DNA of 64,000 bases from Tomocerus qinae (taxonomy: Eukaryota; Arthropoda; Collembola; Entomobryomorpha; Tomoceridae). Location: NCBI GenBank assembly GCA_020055645.1, contig CM034546.1, positions 96,968,001 through 97,032,000 of the forward strand, read 5' to 3'. The notes below the pieces were generated by a model. The model had not been told where the DNA came from. It made no database searches and worked only from the letters and a program-made list of their open reading frames with translations. Made by a program: the position numbers and the translations under genes. Shown piece by piece: positions 1 to 14,182 of the stretch (its first letter is position 1; every line of letters begins with the position of its first letter).

Positions 1-54
1 CTAGAAATTCACATATAAACTAATAATTAATGTCCATTAATTAATAGCCATGAG

Positions 55-617
55 CAGTGTACAAAATTAACCACTTTTTACCCTTTTTTACCAAAACAGT
101 GGTAAAAATGTACTTAATGGTAAAAATGGTAAATTATAGTGAATAATTAGCAGAGATACACAGTAGACATATTAAAAAAGTTGCCATGCTCTATTTGCTC
201 TAAAATATTTCACATTAAAATTTATATTTGAATATTCACTGACGGTAGTGAAAAAAAGTCATTTAAACGACATTTATTTGCCTGGTACAGCCAACTCTCA
301 TTCAATTAGAAAAAATGCTCATTTAATTGAAATTAATTATTCGACATACGTAAAAGAACCTTTTTGTCCCAATTAGTTGACTCGTTTTTGAATTAATTAA
401 GTTGGGCAGCCAATTTGTGACATCAATCGTCAGCTGCAAAGGTAATTTAAGTATTAGCGGGGAATTTTATTCAAAATTCTGTACGAAATTTGAATAAAAC
501 TACTTTTTACCATTTCTTACCAATTATACCATTTACCACCAGTTTTTAGGTAGTTGTAAATAACGTTAAATACCATTAAAAACCACTTACCACTGGTAAG
601 TGGTATTTTGTACACTG
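55..617. mobile_element. Non-autonomous hAT-like MITE with perfect 8-bp TSD
   Basis: The two ends are inverted copies: CAGTGTACAAAAT at the left and ATTTTGTACACTG at the right, with looser similarity (ACCACTTTTTACC against GGTAAGTGGT) further in. The element is flanked on both sides by the identical octamer GCCATGAG (47-54 and 618-625). An 8-bp target duplication with CAGTG termini is the classic hAT signature. The 563-bp interior has no open reading frame of note and is rich in GGTAAAAA-type repeats, so it must have been moved by a transposase made elsewhere. Its ends differ from those of the complete hAT at 18,836, so that element is probably not its partner. Confidence 0.88.
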
Positions 618-3145
618 GCCATGAGGCAAAAAGTAAAATCACACTGCCAAGAGTCGAAGGTTGGATGGGCGGCGCGCTAACTACTTGGGCTACAGAAGAG
701 TAATTTGATGACGTGCAGCGGAGCGAAGGTTATAACTTTTCTCTCCCTTCGTTCTGCAGCACGCATTGTGCATGTATGTTACAAACAGGCATCGCGCAAA
801 ATTCTGTTAATAGTATAATGAATTTAATTAAATTACATTGAATCAGGAGAACTAAAAATGATTTCAATTGTCTAAAATATCATTGCAGTAAACACGTTTT
901 TCAAAGGGAAATGTTGTATGAAGCAAGGAGTGGTATGAAGTTTCTTTACTTTTGTATACATGTTAAAGAATTGAAATTTAAAATTCGGTTGGCATTCGTT
1001 TGCAACGCACGTATAGATGGCAAAATAGCGTTTCATAATTCATAAGTAATAGAGGTACTCACTACAACGTGGTAGTACTTAACTGGTCAACTTTATAGTC
1101 AATTTGTATTCTGCAATCCTGTAGATACAGCTCTGAAAGGCATTTCATTCGGATTCCCACGATGTTCTATTTTAGGTACAAGACTTGCACTGCAATTGCA
1201 GTTGGTATCTACTCTAAAAGGGAAAATTTTCCATTAGTCATAATAAGTATGACTAATTTGTACAAAGTTCTATCTTTCTGGTTCTTTAGGTTGCACATGT
1301 GTCTTGCATGCTCACCCCTCCATAATACGTGGGCAGATGTCTACATTAAAAACGTTAGAATTCCTAGCGTTGCTCATAATCAGTCAGAGATGTGACATGG
1401 GACTGAAACTGTCACAGTTTTGTCAAATAGGATTGCAGGTAGGTAGGATTTATCTACAAAGTCCTCCTAATGAACTTCAGTTCTTTGACAAAGGAGACTA
1501 CTTAAAACTTAGTTAACTTTGTCAGCCAAGTCAAAAGTAACAAGCTCAAGAAACTAGAAATGAAGGAAATCTACTTTCCTACAAACGATAGTAGGTACTT
1601 ACAAGTCAAAATGTCAATTTGAAACTCGTTCACGTCTCCTCTCCTCACGTCGTACTTGTCCACGTCCATGTACTTGTCTTCGTTCCTATCCTCACTCATC
1701 CTTACTTTACTTTTTGTCCCAGTGCAATCTTCAAAGGTGCCTTGTTAGCTTTCCTGACAGAAACGAAACAACAATTTTACTTTAAAATACATTCACGCAC
1801 AAAATTCGATTTTCTATGGGTTTTTGTGTATTGTGTGTGGGATACATAACAACTGACTTTTCTTTGACTGTGGGTTCTTTAAATCCCTACCCCTCTTACA
1901 CCGTACATTCTAGAATTCCTATCGTGCAAAAATGAGAAAAATTATATTTCGTCGCATGAATAGTTGGTATGTCAGTAGTTATGTCCATCCACATCGTGAA
2001 GAATGTCATCTTATGTACAACTTCCAGCAGTGAAAAGCGTAACTAACCTCTACGACCTACATAATGTTAAGGAAATGTGTTGGTACATGACTTGGGTTTC
2101 CTTCTTAATATTGCAAGTATGTTCAGCATTTTTGACTTATTGACAAATTCCAAATTAACGATCATAAAACCCCAAGAGATTCCCTTCAAATACTGCATAA
2201 GAATTGTGACAAAATAAGATTTTTCCATACCATCTAATTTCTGTACCAAAGAAATTCTTGATTACTATGCTAAGTATATACAACACAAGACAAGATTAGA
2301 AATTACGGATTAGGTACTACTGATGTTACGATATGGGAGAAAGAGACTGATTAAGTGTATTAATATCTATCATGCATGACAAAAGAGCATTGTCAGAGAA
2401 AGAACTAAGTTAAGATTACCAACGTCAAACCGGAAAAAGTAGAGTGTATTCCCCGTAGACAGTTGTTCACATTTTTTTGTGATTGGGTACAGATACGCTT
2501 CAACCTTCTGCGTAATTCTGTCGTAAAGCATTATTGCCAATGTAGTCAAATTTAGGTTGTTACAAATTACAATAAGACGAATATCTACATCAACAATATT
2601 TCTTAAAACAAGCTCACCTTGTATGTCTTCCAGTATAGGACAGAAAAATACCTCATGAGACGAATAACACTTGACACAGGACTTTCTATTTTATGACACA
2701 AACTCCATGTAAAAATTTCACTAGCCTTTCGCTCGCACTTTCACCAGAATTCTTAATAATGTGAACGAATTTTGATGTGGTGAAAGTTAGCAAGCTTTCA
2801 TATGACATGATAAATAGGGTTGGGAAAATGACGTTAGTTATCTGTTGTGTAGTACTGTATTCTACTTTTTTATTTATTCATTGGTCGTGAATATAGAGCT
2901 ACCTAACATTATGTACCCTTTCATATGAAATTCAAATCCAATACTTATCTCTTTTTTAGCTATTTTGGCTTTGCGTCACCAGGAATGTTGTGGAATACTC
3001 TCTTTTGGCTGTTTCCAAGAAATTGTTAATATTCATTCATCGATTGTTTTAGTTTGTGATCGTGTAAACTGATATAGGTAGTCCAAGGTTTTCTTCAGGT
3101 ATTATATCATAATGACGTAGTTTTTACGTATTGAGGCTGTATTGT
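618..3145. other. Gene-free AT-rich stretch
   Basis: Only short open frames of under 80 codons occur, with low-complexity composition and no recognisable domain. A slightly GC-richer patch near 640-780 carries no frame or RNA fold that I can name. Confidence 0.5.
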
Positions 3146-3300
3146 GGCTGTATTGAGGTGGGAAGGCAAACGACTCCCCAAAATCCAAGAAAAGAGAGAA
3201 TTTTTTCTCAAAATACCAAAAAACCTCGATTTTATGTGATTTTTAGGCTATTTTTGACTGATTTTAGATAAAATAAGCCAAAATTTTCCGTGATTATAGT
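3146..3300 (+). repeat. Dispersed repeat, copy 1 (pairs with 5990-6151)
   Basis: The segment starts GGCTGTATTGAGG, runs through CCCCAAAATCCAAGAAAAG and CCTCGATTTTATGTGATT, and ends near CCGTGATTATA. The same order of words returns at 5,990-6,151 on the same strand, with small indels and substitutions. Two diverged copies 2.8 kb apart indicate an interspersed repeat family. I see no target duplication or coding potential, so the class is unknown. Confidence 0.75.
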
Positions 3301-5989
3301 ACATTTTTCAATCATATTTCAGATTTCATTATTTGTAGACTGAAATTTTCGTGTTTTATGTTAGACGAATTTTTAAGTAGTTATGTAAAGTAATTCGACA
3401 TGTAGGTGTAGGATTCTTGAGAAATTATAAAACAAAGTTGTGCACTATTAAGATAGTCATTATAAATATCCTCTCTCTTTTTCTCCGTTCTCATTAGACA
3501 TAAATCTTAAGTGCCTGCACATGCACATCAAAACCTGCCAAGTCTTGCCACATTATGATGTTTCTCTGTGTCTATTCTCCAACATTCAGCTGAGTCTGTA
3601 AGACACTAGAAACATGACGTCATATCTGTCGTTTCTTAAGAAATTGTGCAGTTAATCCGGATTGTCATTGTTCTTTTCTCATTCTAACAGTAAGTAGTAT
3701 GCGCTGCCAATTGTTTTTCACATTTATTTGATACCTTGGAAAATAATGCAAAAAGTAACAACTGCAGTGTGAATGATGAAAATATTGTTCCACTTTTAGT
3801 TTGCTATGAATTGTATGTTTATGCTGGTTGACGAGGATTAGTGGTAGGAAAAGTTATCAATAGTACCGCAATAAGCCACGGGACAATAGACCATACATCA
3901 TCTTGAAATCCAATTTTAGCGAAAGACATTCCCTCCTCAATTTTCATGGCTGGCTTTCTGAGAAAGGATCTCAGAATTCATAGCACAGCTGTGGTTTCTG
4001 TTCGACGCTAGCCCAAAACTCAGTGACTTGGAGCGTTTGTGTTCTATACGGATCACATTATTAAATCCCTTTCTTTTTGTAAGTAGAAATAAGTACCTAT
4101 TGTACAGCCTTTCTTTTCGGTTGGGCATATCCTTGACGAATGATTGCATGTCAATCTGTAGACTTTTCCATTTGTTGTGTTTTGTGTATTACACGACACA
4201 TACAATACCAAAGTATCATTATTTCGATTATAACAAGAAAATTGTAAATTCCCTAATGGCTTGTTAACTTTGTTTGCAATATGAAAGATGGCACTCCATT
4301 TTCTGGTTAGCCGTATCGTGCAATGTGCATAATCTACTAATATACTAGAATACTTATTTAAGCTTTCTAAAAAGAAATTGCTATAATACTCTTGTTTCAG
4401 ATTGGCCTACACTAAGGATATTAGGTCTCTTAAATATTAAGCAATTGAGTTAGTACCTACTTCAGTTCTACTAAACAATGAATATACTATTTATTACTAC
4501 AAATATGGAATTAAAACTGTTATTATTGTTCTGCTGCAGGTGGATCATCTGGCTGACTACTAGTTTTGTGAGACAGGATTCATTAATGTTATTAATGTCA
4601 GGTTGAACAGCATGTGGGTAGGCAGAGCAATTTGAGTAGTGGAAACTACTTAGGACCTTATTGGAATCCGTTTCTGAAATTTTACCCTGGATTTAATGAT
4701 ATTTTGTATGAATATTCAGTGCATGGTATACGTTTACCTAAGTAAACTTATGAGTATAGACATTGATTTCACGAAATGGAGCAACGATGTTAAGGATTGG
4801 ATATTCTCTAGGCAAACTTTGTACAATTCGTAATATAAGGAATAAGGGGATTTATCCCACTACAATCTTTAGTCAGTAGTAGCATAAAATATTATGGATA
4901 AAGCAAAGATTTTGGCAGGTTGAATACACCTGCATATCTGCATGTATTATTTAACTACCCAGGACTCGGGCACAGAGTGTGTCGGTTTACTGAGCCTTAT
5001 GATTGCCTTCAGCTACGTAATCTTGAATTTAGATGAGAAATCTAGTAGCTTCAGTGTTGATAATACATTTTCAACTGAGTGAGTTGCTAACGAATATCTT
5101 ACTTTGGTAATCGAATTTGAGATTGAAAACTGCTTGAAAACATTAGAATTCCTCAAGGCTGAACAGAAATGCTTTCAAATAAACTGATTTCATAATTATA
5201 ACTCGTACCCCTTGAACTAAAGGGATGTCTTTGAAAGGGAGCGTTTTACTTTTGATATTGGAACTAACTCTTGTGCAAAAGAAGGAAAATTGGCAGGATA
5301 AGTAAACATCTTTCTAACATCGAGGATACTACTTATTGAGTCAAGTGAGTAACAGAGAAGGTTTTGGAACATCGCTTTTCGCATTTGCAATTCATAGTAC
5401 TTGTAAAACCTATAGGTAGGTAGATACTGTACATGAAATTACTGAAAGGTTACGTCGGGATGCTTACTTTTGTAAATTGGCTTTTGATCAAACGAGGCCT
5501 TTGAAGCTTGATTTACTACTTATTACTAAAATACTTGTTTTTCATTTACTTGACTTTGTTCCCTAAATGCTCGTCTACTTCTGATCTACTTTGAATAAAT
5601 TATTGAATTTTCCTTGTCAAAGGATTCGGTAACGTCCAGGCTAATTTTACAGACTTGAAATTGTTTTAGTAGTACTTATATTGGTTAGCGCTATTATTAC
5701 TTTCATTATTTGAACAGGAGTATAATTATTTGTTCATTAGTGATTCTACAGATAAGAGAACGCGGAGAGGAAAGTTTTGTTTGAAACAATACCTATAGTT
5801 TTTTGTAGTAGGAAAGTATTAAGTAGTTTTATCAGTTTGATTTTTTGTCGTAATGTAAGATTTACTTGGTAGTTTCGGAGCAAAAGCTGTAGTTTCTGTA
5901 TCTAATGCAAAATAGAGTCTAGTTTTGTTCGTGGCTTTTTGAGATTATATGTTCAGTTATTATACACGCACAAAATTAATACAATACAA
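3301..5989. other. Gene-free AT-rich stretch
   Basis: Short open frames overlap on opposite strands around 3,937-4,267. Neither shows a domain, flanking splice sites or protein-like composition, and I regard both as chance frames. Confidence 0.5.
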
Positions 5990-6151
5990 GGCTGTATTGA
6001 GGGGAAGCAATTGCCCCCCAAAATCCAAGAAAAGAGGGAATTTTCTCTCAAAATACCAAAAATCCTCGATTTTATGTGATTTTTAGGCTAGTTTTGACTC
6101 ATTTATAATAGATAAAATAAGCCAAAATTTTCCGCGCTTCTCGCGATTATA
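5990..6151 (+). repeat. Dispersed repeat, copy 2 (pairs with 3146-3300)
   Basis: This is the second copy of the family described at 3,146. It differs by an 8-10 bp insertion (CGCGCTTCT) before the final CGATTATA and several point changes. A CCCCTCCAAAATCG word just downstream (about 6,183) echoes the CCCCCCAAAATCC near its start, so the full repeat may extend to about 6,200. Confidence 0.75.
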
Positions 6152-9100
6152 CCTACTACATATAAGTGTATGACGTCATTGCCCCCTCCAAAATCGACTT
6201 CTAAATACAGTACTGATACAGTACATACCCTTTATACCATCTTTGACTTTATGCATCTGTTGTAGTCGTAGTTGATATGATAGGTACTAGTAGATAACTA
6301 TACCCTGACAACTATTTCGGTTTGATAGCATACTAGATTAGATTGGTATCTATAAGAATAGTCGTGTCGTAACCCACATTCAAAGCAATTGAAAATACAG
6401 GTGGAATTTGTGTTTGCTTTGTGATGAAGATCAATGGTAATATCAGGGCTTACCGAGAAGTAGAATTGCGTAGTAATATTATTACTATGTTTTAATTACT
6501 TACTGTACACGTGTTACAAGTTAAACTTGAATCATATAGCTGGTCACAAAGCATCGACAACATCACTACTGCCTACTGTGTATACTGATGGCTAACCTTA
6601 CCTTACCAATTCTTGCCAAAATATTATTTATGTAAGTATAAGGACCATGTTATATTCGTATATAGGTACTGTGTGCAGTATTTTGATGAGAATTCATTTC
6701 TAATCCAATTAGGTAAGCAATTCCTGAATTCCTGATCTCGTATTTGAGAATCAGTCTGTAGTATAATTGAGAAATATTTTCATACTGTAAGAAAATCCGA
6801 ATAAGCAGAACACACAACCACAAGGAGTAGTAGAAATCTTGTTGTTCTGTAATTTGATTGCGATTGGCTTGTACTATTTCTTCGAAGAAATCCATATGCC
6901 TATAGCCTTTAAACGTGATATTGTAATTTGTCACTATATCTTCTTAAAGACGCAATGTGAATCAGTTTGAGGCTTGTGCCCGTGTCCCAGTAAGCAGTTA
7001 TAATGAATGAATTGCTAAATAGTATGACCTCGGTTGCTCTTTATAAAGTTCTTTTGACGTATCTTGTATATTTGGTATTCTGAGATTCCGTGATATTTTG
7101 TATCAATGGGAGTTTAAGAATAGTCCTCGAAAGCCGGCATTCAATACAGTAAAAGAGTACACTTCAAAGCAAGTTTCTTTTGGCTTACTCTGAATCTGCT
7201 TTGAGGTTAAACTTTGAAGCTATATATCGACTTGTAAATGAAGTGGTAGTCATAATACTTAAGTTATTATAATACTCATCATTAGTTTCTCATTCATATT
7301 AATATTTATAATGCACAGAGCATGTAGGAGGACTACGTTTATGACTTTTGGTGAGGGGTGAGATATTTTTAAAGGGCAGAATTTTGCGGATAATAATTCA
7401 GAAAGTCAATATTTTACATGCAATCTGTTTGGCAGATCAAATACCAACAATCATGCTATCCCTGTCGAATGCAAGTAATTATCATAATCCCCATATCTGT
7501 TGAGCAATTAGTGTTCATAACACGCTGGCTGAAACCTGGGACTTAATATAATTGAATACCAAATTATACACATTTTTTGAATCTTTAAAAATAGGTCATA
7601 GGTAGTTATATTATACCATCCCGAATTGTACTAGTGTAGAGTACACATCTGTAGGCATATCTCTTGAATTGTTACATTTTCACGCATAAAAAATGTTGCT
7701 GTTGGCGAATAAAACTATTTTTCTATATCTGCATGATTGTCCATTCCATTTCCTCCGTGTGGGTGCCTGCTTTGATCCTCTCTATTCCTGCTCAACTGCT
7801 GTTTTGATCTCTGGAGCTGTGTTCATAGTTCTTCGTGTTGTTCTAGATAGGTGATCACTCTCACCCACATGCAGACTCTCACCCACTCAGTCTTTCATTG
7901 AGTCTGGTTGTCTTTTTCTTTTTATCGTTCCTACTTTTCCACCAGGTTTTCTTTTTATTTCCTGTGCTCCCAGGGCTTGTGGTACTTTATGTGATGTGCA
8001 CCGGAATTCCGTTCATTTCTCTACTTTGCTTGTTGTTTTCTGACTGGCTCTTGTCAGACATTTGTCCCAGCTTCGTCTTGTACTTATAAATAACATTTAT
8101 ATAATAATATTATCGATACTTCATTGCTATATTCTGTACAGCTTGTCCACATCACTGCTGCACTGGTAAGCGGAAATCACGTATGTTTTAAACATTGCAG
8201 CGCAATGCGCCTTGAAGGCGCTTAACAAAGAAACATTGACGTAATCAGATAAGTTGCAAAACATATTTGTTACATTTATTTTTCACATACAAGGGTTCAA
8301 GCCCTAGGGATAAGCAAAGAATTAAAAAAATCTTTCACAAGTATTTAATATTATTTCAATCCCTCTGGCTGGATATTGTCTTACAAAGTGGAACATTCTT
8401 TGAAAGAATGTTTTTGAAAATTGGATAAGAGAAAAATTGCGGATGTGATGGATATTGCATATTCTAGAAAAACGACGGTCCTGTAATGTACTTCTTAAAG
8501 CTATTTTTCTTAAATGTAGTGAAAAATCAAAAACAGCTCAAATATCGTATTCTCTTTGGTATATGTGTTTGTTTTCTTTGAAACATTAATGGTAGTACAT
8601 GTTTTCTGTACAGCTAGCTAAACTTAAGACGTATTATTAACAGACTTTTATAGGAGAGCATTGATTTGTGAAAATTTTAAAATGTAAGTCTTGTAAATGC
8701 TACGTATGATGTAAATCCATATCTGCATGTTGGGATACCTTACTAATATTCCCCCTGTCTGTCCGAGTTTGTTTGTTTCCTTTAGGTGGTAATTTGGAAA
8801 AGCAATTATATGGTTGTGTATGGAAATGGGTAACTCAAAGCTCAAAACGAAATGAGATTCTATGACTTGAACCTTCATCTATTTTAAGTTGAAATGAACA
8901 CAGGTACATATTTTTAGTTTAGGTTTGCTAGCCTTGCCACTCAATCTTGTTTGATTGGATGTTTTTACATTATTTGTTTTGAACTCATCATACTTCTTGT
9001 AGTAACATAACAGTATGCCTTTAGCGTTTTCAATTGAAACGTCGACTAGATGGCAAATAATAATGGCATATGTTGAGTACGGCTGACTATAATAATCGTT

Positions 9101-12100
9101 TGAAAAAGAATTGAATCCAGATAATTTAGGAAAGCGAATGTTGAGGCGTTACATATCATTTTCACGGATAAAGTTTCCCAAAAGGATCAAAAATAAATGT
9201 TTTTTAAAATTCAACATTATATAGACAGAGAGGATGCGTGAACTAAATGTGCTGAATAAATTCGTTTAGATTGTGACTGACTGTATGAGTATTCTACTAT
9301 ACTTACTATTTTATGCATAGGTGAACTAATGTCAATCTGTAGTCATGCAGCATCAATGTAAAAAATAATAGACTGGTCGTTTCATTTTCATAAATGTCGA
9401 GTTTGTATTTTGGAAAAGATATGATATTGCGATTTTTCACGATGTCCACCTTGACAAAGGGCTTGGCATATGGCAACCAATGGTTATCAGAGATATCAGA
9501 TCAAAGTCAAAAGAATATCTAGTGAAAAGTGCTGGGTATAACTAACAGGGAATGGAACGTTCGTCAAAATGTAGTTTTTTGACTCGTATAGTCTCTGATT
9601 CGAAAACTATGAGGACAACCGGAATGACACATGAGCAAAGTATGCTGTTGACAGAGATTTATTGTCCTTGTACCTTCAACTCTTGAATTGGCCTGGGCAG
9701 CTAGATGATACTACCCTGTCCCAAGAGGGAAAGATTGATTATTATCTTTTGTTCTGTATGGGGATAACAATAAGTAACAAAGACTACGTAGTTTACTTCC
9801 CTGACGAAATAGGGAAAAGAAATCAAAAATGATTTTCGTATTGATAAACTTGTGAAGCCTCTGTAACTAAATTTTTGCACTTACAAATGGTACAAATTAT
9901 TTATATGTTGTGTTGATGGTAAGTATACGAAAGAATTATAGTTTCAGTATTTTGTACATAGCAAAGTCAAAATTAGATCACGAATTTTGTGATTGATAAC
10001 TAGCCTAGTTGTATATAGTGAGATTTAGTACACGTACGACGTACACTGTATCTATTAGATGATGTAAATTAAACATGCGATGTCAAACAGCACTAATTAA
10101 AAACTAAAAACAGGAAAATATATCTAACGGAGTTGTTAGTAAGTAAAAACATTGCATTAGCAGTAAGTATTAACATCATCATAAATATAACGTGACCTTT
10201 TTATAGGGGGAATAATGGTGAAAGTCATTCTTCTCAAGGAAAACAAATCCTATAAGCAAACATGGCTATATTGGCTCAAAACTTCACAGGATCAAAGTTG
10301 TTAATCCGCCCACGCCTCTCTATATAAATTATATAGTAAAGAGTGTATAGTGTACAATTATAGAAAAATAGACTATAAATACTTAATGGGACTATTGTTT
10401 TTTTTCGAAACTAAAGATTATTATGTATATTTGAAGAGCAAAGGAAAAAAAGTAGACTAAAGTAGTGCTGGCTGATCCTGTTAAGCTTCCAATACGGCGA
10501 TCCTCTTACTTAGTTATTCGTGTGTATTATTAGTAATGGGGTCAAAAAAGAAGGTGGAATTAAAGAAAAGGATATACATTTGTTGGTTGGCTGAGTTAAG
10601 TTGACTTATACCACGGCTTACAGTATAAGACTGGAGTTTAAGTATTTTATGAGTAGCTTGTCCTGCAGCTCTATGTGATCCTGATCTGCTTCGGCTTGGC
10701 TTATTGTTAGCTTTACTCTTGTCTGTCTTGGACACTATATATTCCGCTCCTGTCTCAGCTTCTTCATGCGGTGTAGTGTAATAAGTATGTAGTAAGTGAA
10801 TGTTAAAGTAGGAGTTAGTTAGAGTGTTCTTCTCAGTATAGAATGCAGTATTGTAAATGAAGAAAGCTAAATGGAGAAAGCATGAAAAGATTGAATGCGA
10901 CGAGGCGCAACAAATGAAAGTAATTCCAGATGATAAGAAGCTTAATTGCATTAGCATGTTACAGACCCATTTGAGAGCAATCAGAAACTTTCCCCGCCTC
11001 AATGATCGCCTTTAGAAGTTTGCTTGATAACTTAAACTACATTAGTGTATTAGATAACCTAATTGTCTTGATCGGCCTTTTACTACTCATGTCCTTGTTA
11101 TGTAGAAAGGGCCGGGAAAGCTCACTTCAGGTACCTAAGCCTGTGTTTGACAAATATAGTGCATCGCGAGAATCGAGTGTAACAGACTGTTTTAGCTGTG
11201 AAAATAACACTTTGATGGACATAGTATTATTTTACCTTTACTGGTTTGCATTCACCTATCTCTTGAATTACAACAGCATACAATAGACTTAATCCAGTAG
11301 TATATGCTTTCTGTTGTGAGCAGTATTATGGCAGATATCTGGAACTAATTAATACAGATATTTAGGAATACTATCCAATTAGGTATTTATGAAGATTGTC
11401 TATTTTCCTTTTCGAAATTAATCTCAGACTGTTTGTTACAGTATTTAACACAAATAGTGGTAGCATCTCCAATTAATTTGGATCAATTTTAATTCGATTT
11501 AGATGACTCACTTGTTACTTAAATGAGTCAATTTTCACTCTATATCAGTGACACTGGCATTGTATTTTGCACGTGAGTAACTTTTTCTTCAATTGAAGGA
11601 TTACTGGGATTTTGGTATTTAGTGAATATAGAGATACCGATGACATGCGTTTATGTGATTACTGCACAATTATCTGCAATGACCCTACTTTTCAATCACA
11701 ATTACACGCAACATGCATAGACCTTGAAATAATTTCCCTTTTTCTACATGTAATACCATGGATTGGTTTATTTGGACTATCGGGACTCTGGACCACATTA
11801 ATGTATTTAATTTTACCTACTTTTAAAATTTGCTAAATATGCAATTGCTCTTTAAAGTTACATATAGATTTAAGAATTTCCGATGATATGATTTAGATTT
11901 TTCCACTTAGGATATATACTTCGATTTATAAAGATTTATTTCCAAATGGATTTGTGTATACTTGTCTCACAGTATTTAGTAAGACATATTGTACGACAAG
12001 AAAGCTAACATGTTAAAGTAGGCTAAAGTAACTCTATAATACTACTGTTCAAGTCAAAATAGAAGACCCCTGGCAATTCTGGGTAGGTAACGAGAAATGG

Positions 12101-13967
12101 CAAATTGTAATTCGTATTTATGAAGAAACAAAAATTTTAGCAAACATCTGAACTGTGGCTTCAGAAGCTGGTACTTTAGATGAAAGATAATTGTCGCCTT
12201 GGCATTTTATTAATAAATTTGATGACAGTTTCAGAAAACCTTGCATTATTCGTCAATGTAATTTTTGGCTCCCAGGGGTCTTCTATTTTGACTTGAACAG
12301 TAATAGACTAGTGATTCTATATTATTATTATTTGCAGAATTGATGGTCTTTAATTAGATATTATAAGGATCTGCCATTAATATGCGTGAACAAGGAAGGG
12401 TTAATGTGAATAGTTTGTAACTGACATGAATGAATATACTTTGTGTCATTTATGTGAAAATGTAACGAGCTATATTACTTTTGATGAAAAGGCATGACCC
12501 AAATTTGTTTCGTTGGAAAATATATTGTCTCATTCTTTTTAGTGATTTTGTTCTTTGTCTATCTCATACCTTTGATGTGTAAATTGATGTTCTCAAAGAA
12601 CAAATCTTGTAATAAATACATTGTACTGCACAATTAAAGAGATTCGCATTTTTAGCTTTCATCTTGTTTTTTGAAAGTACAAGTTAGAAAAGGGTGACCT
12701 TGCTCCTGTATTGATTCCGTCGCTGTTACCAATATATGGTATGTGCTTAGCGTAATGATTACTGTACTATTGTAGAAAACATTTTTAATTTCGCTTCCAT
12801 ATTACTAGACAAGAAGTTTTTCTTCACTTCACCGTACCAAGAACATGGTACGAAAGAGGGAACATTATATTAGGTATATCATTACTTCACTGGTTGCTCT
12901 TTCCGGATTTTTCTGACTTATAATTTGTGATGTTGTAAAAAGTTATTTCGATTTTCGCCAAACATTAGAAACTTGAGAAGCAGCGAAAACATTATAGCCT
13001 AAAAAATGAATAACCCTGTATTTTCATAACCTGACTCCTTGCTTGACTGCAGTAAAAAGAATATCGAACAAATCACTGAAACCTTGAAGCTAAAGTAAGG
13101 AAAATTGTTTTCTGAGTTTCAGTGGCATGATCTTATTACTGTACAAGTAAAAATGTATTGAATTGTGGTTCTTCGAATATCGTAGTGCTTTGCTCTGATT
13201 TGTAAGAATTCTTCTTAGAGTTATTATTGGATAGGAAGAAGGATCGTATTAAATATTAGGTATTATATAATGAATGATAGAACTATATTTATTACCTCGT
13301 CGTTTTCCTCCTTTTGTGACGTTATCTGTTTCTGAAAAGGTAGCCATGTACTATCTGAATAGCACTCTGACTGATAAACTGATAACTGTTCACAAGAAGT
13401 AAGTAAAATGGAAAGCTATTGAAAATATGTTCCGATGTCATTAACATTGCTTTGACAAGTACGCTGTGTGTGTTGCATATACGCATATAGTAACACATAA
13501 TAATATTATATCACTAATATTAGAGTATCAGAAGAAGGGAGGGAAGTGAGTAGAGTGAGTGAAATCAGTTGACGTAAGGTTTCGATTCAACTTATTGTTA
13601 TGTTCCATGAAGCGACAAGCTTATCTTGCTTTCATCTTTCTTAGAACTCATTTCCTCTGCCATTACAGCTTTTGAGGTAGTGACGAGTAATTGCGATTTA
13701 TATCTTTGTTTTGCTTCACCGATTCTCTTCAGTATCTCAAGAAAACTTACAAATGCTCCTTCGTTCCTCATAGACATCATTATGGCTCTATAACCCAGTC
13801 AAAAGCTTTTCTTTTGAATGCACCATAGACTACAGTGAATACTTGTAGGTATTCGTCGAAAATTGTCTCGACTTCGCTTCAATGTAGTAGGCTAGAAACA
13901 TCTTAGGGATTAGATGACAAACAATTGACAATAGTGGAGTTTACTGTAAATAATTAATGGGCTATAT
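6152..13967. other. Gene-poor stretch
   Basis: I found no gene I can defend in about 7.8 kb. A 162-codon minus-strand frame at 10,514-11,002 is the longest. Only its middle (about 10,650-10,780, with polar residues EEAETGAEYIVSKTDKSK) looks at all protein-like, and a GTAAGC donor follows it, but there is no convincing acceptor or homology. The rest is AT-rich with scattered short frames. Confidence 0.45.
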
Positions 13968-14173
13968 CAAGATGCCTTGATTGGTCCCATGGCTACGCCT
14001 CTCGGGGGCAAGGTGACGACATGCTCCAGAAAACTGGTTTCCCCCAACCAGTTCTTTCCAACCACTTTACCCCCGATTTCGATTCGGAGAACTGGTTGGG
14101 GGAAACCAGTTTTCTGGAGCATGTCGTCACTTTGTCCCTGAGGGCGGAGCCCTGGAAACATTCAAAGCACTTT
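13968..14173. mobile_element. Palindromic MITE with 9-bp target duplication
   Basis: This 206-bp element folds back on itself. GACGACATGCTCCAGAAAAC at about 14,013 is matched by its reverse complement near 14,110-14,130, with CCCCAACCAGTTCT against AGAACTGGTTGGGG just inside. The outer ends are imperfect inverted copies (AAGATGCCTTGATTGG against AAAGTGCTTTGAATG). GGGCTATAT lies immediately outside both ends (13,959-13,967 and 14,174-14,182), a 9-bp duplication typical of Mutator-like elements and possible for other superfamilies. Open frames inside it on both strands are by-products of the palindrome. Confidence 0.8.
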
Positions 14174-14182
14174 GGGCTATAT

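Noticed and set aside
8280..8310. GGGTTCAAGCCC as a tRNA T-arm / B box
   Set aside because: No acceptor stem, A box or anticodon arm at the right spacing.
10514..11002. 162-codon minus-strand frame
   Set aside because: It is the longest non-transposon frame in the left half. It is hydrophobic at its start and AT-driven, with no domain. Only a middle segment looks polar and it lacks a credible acceptor.
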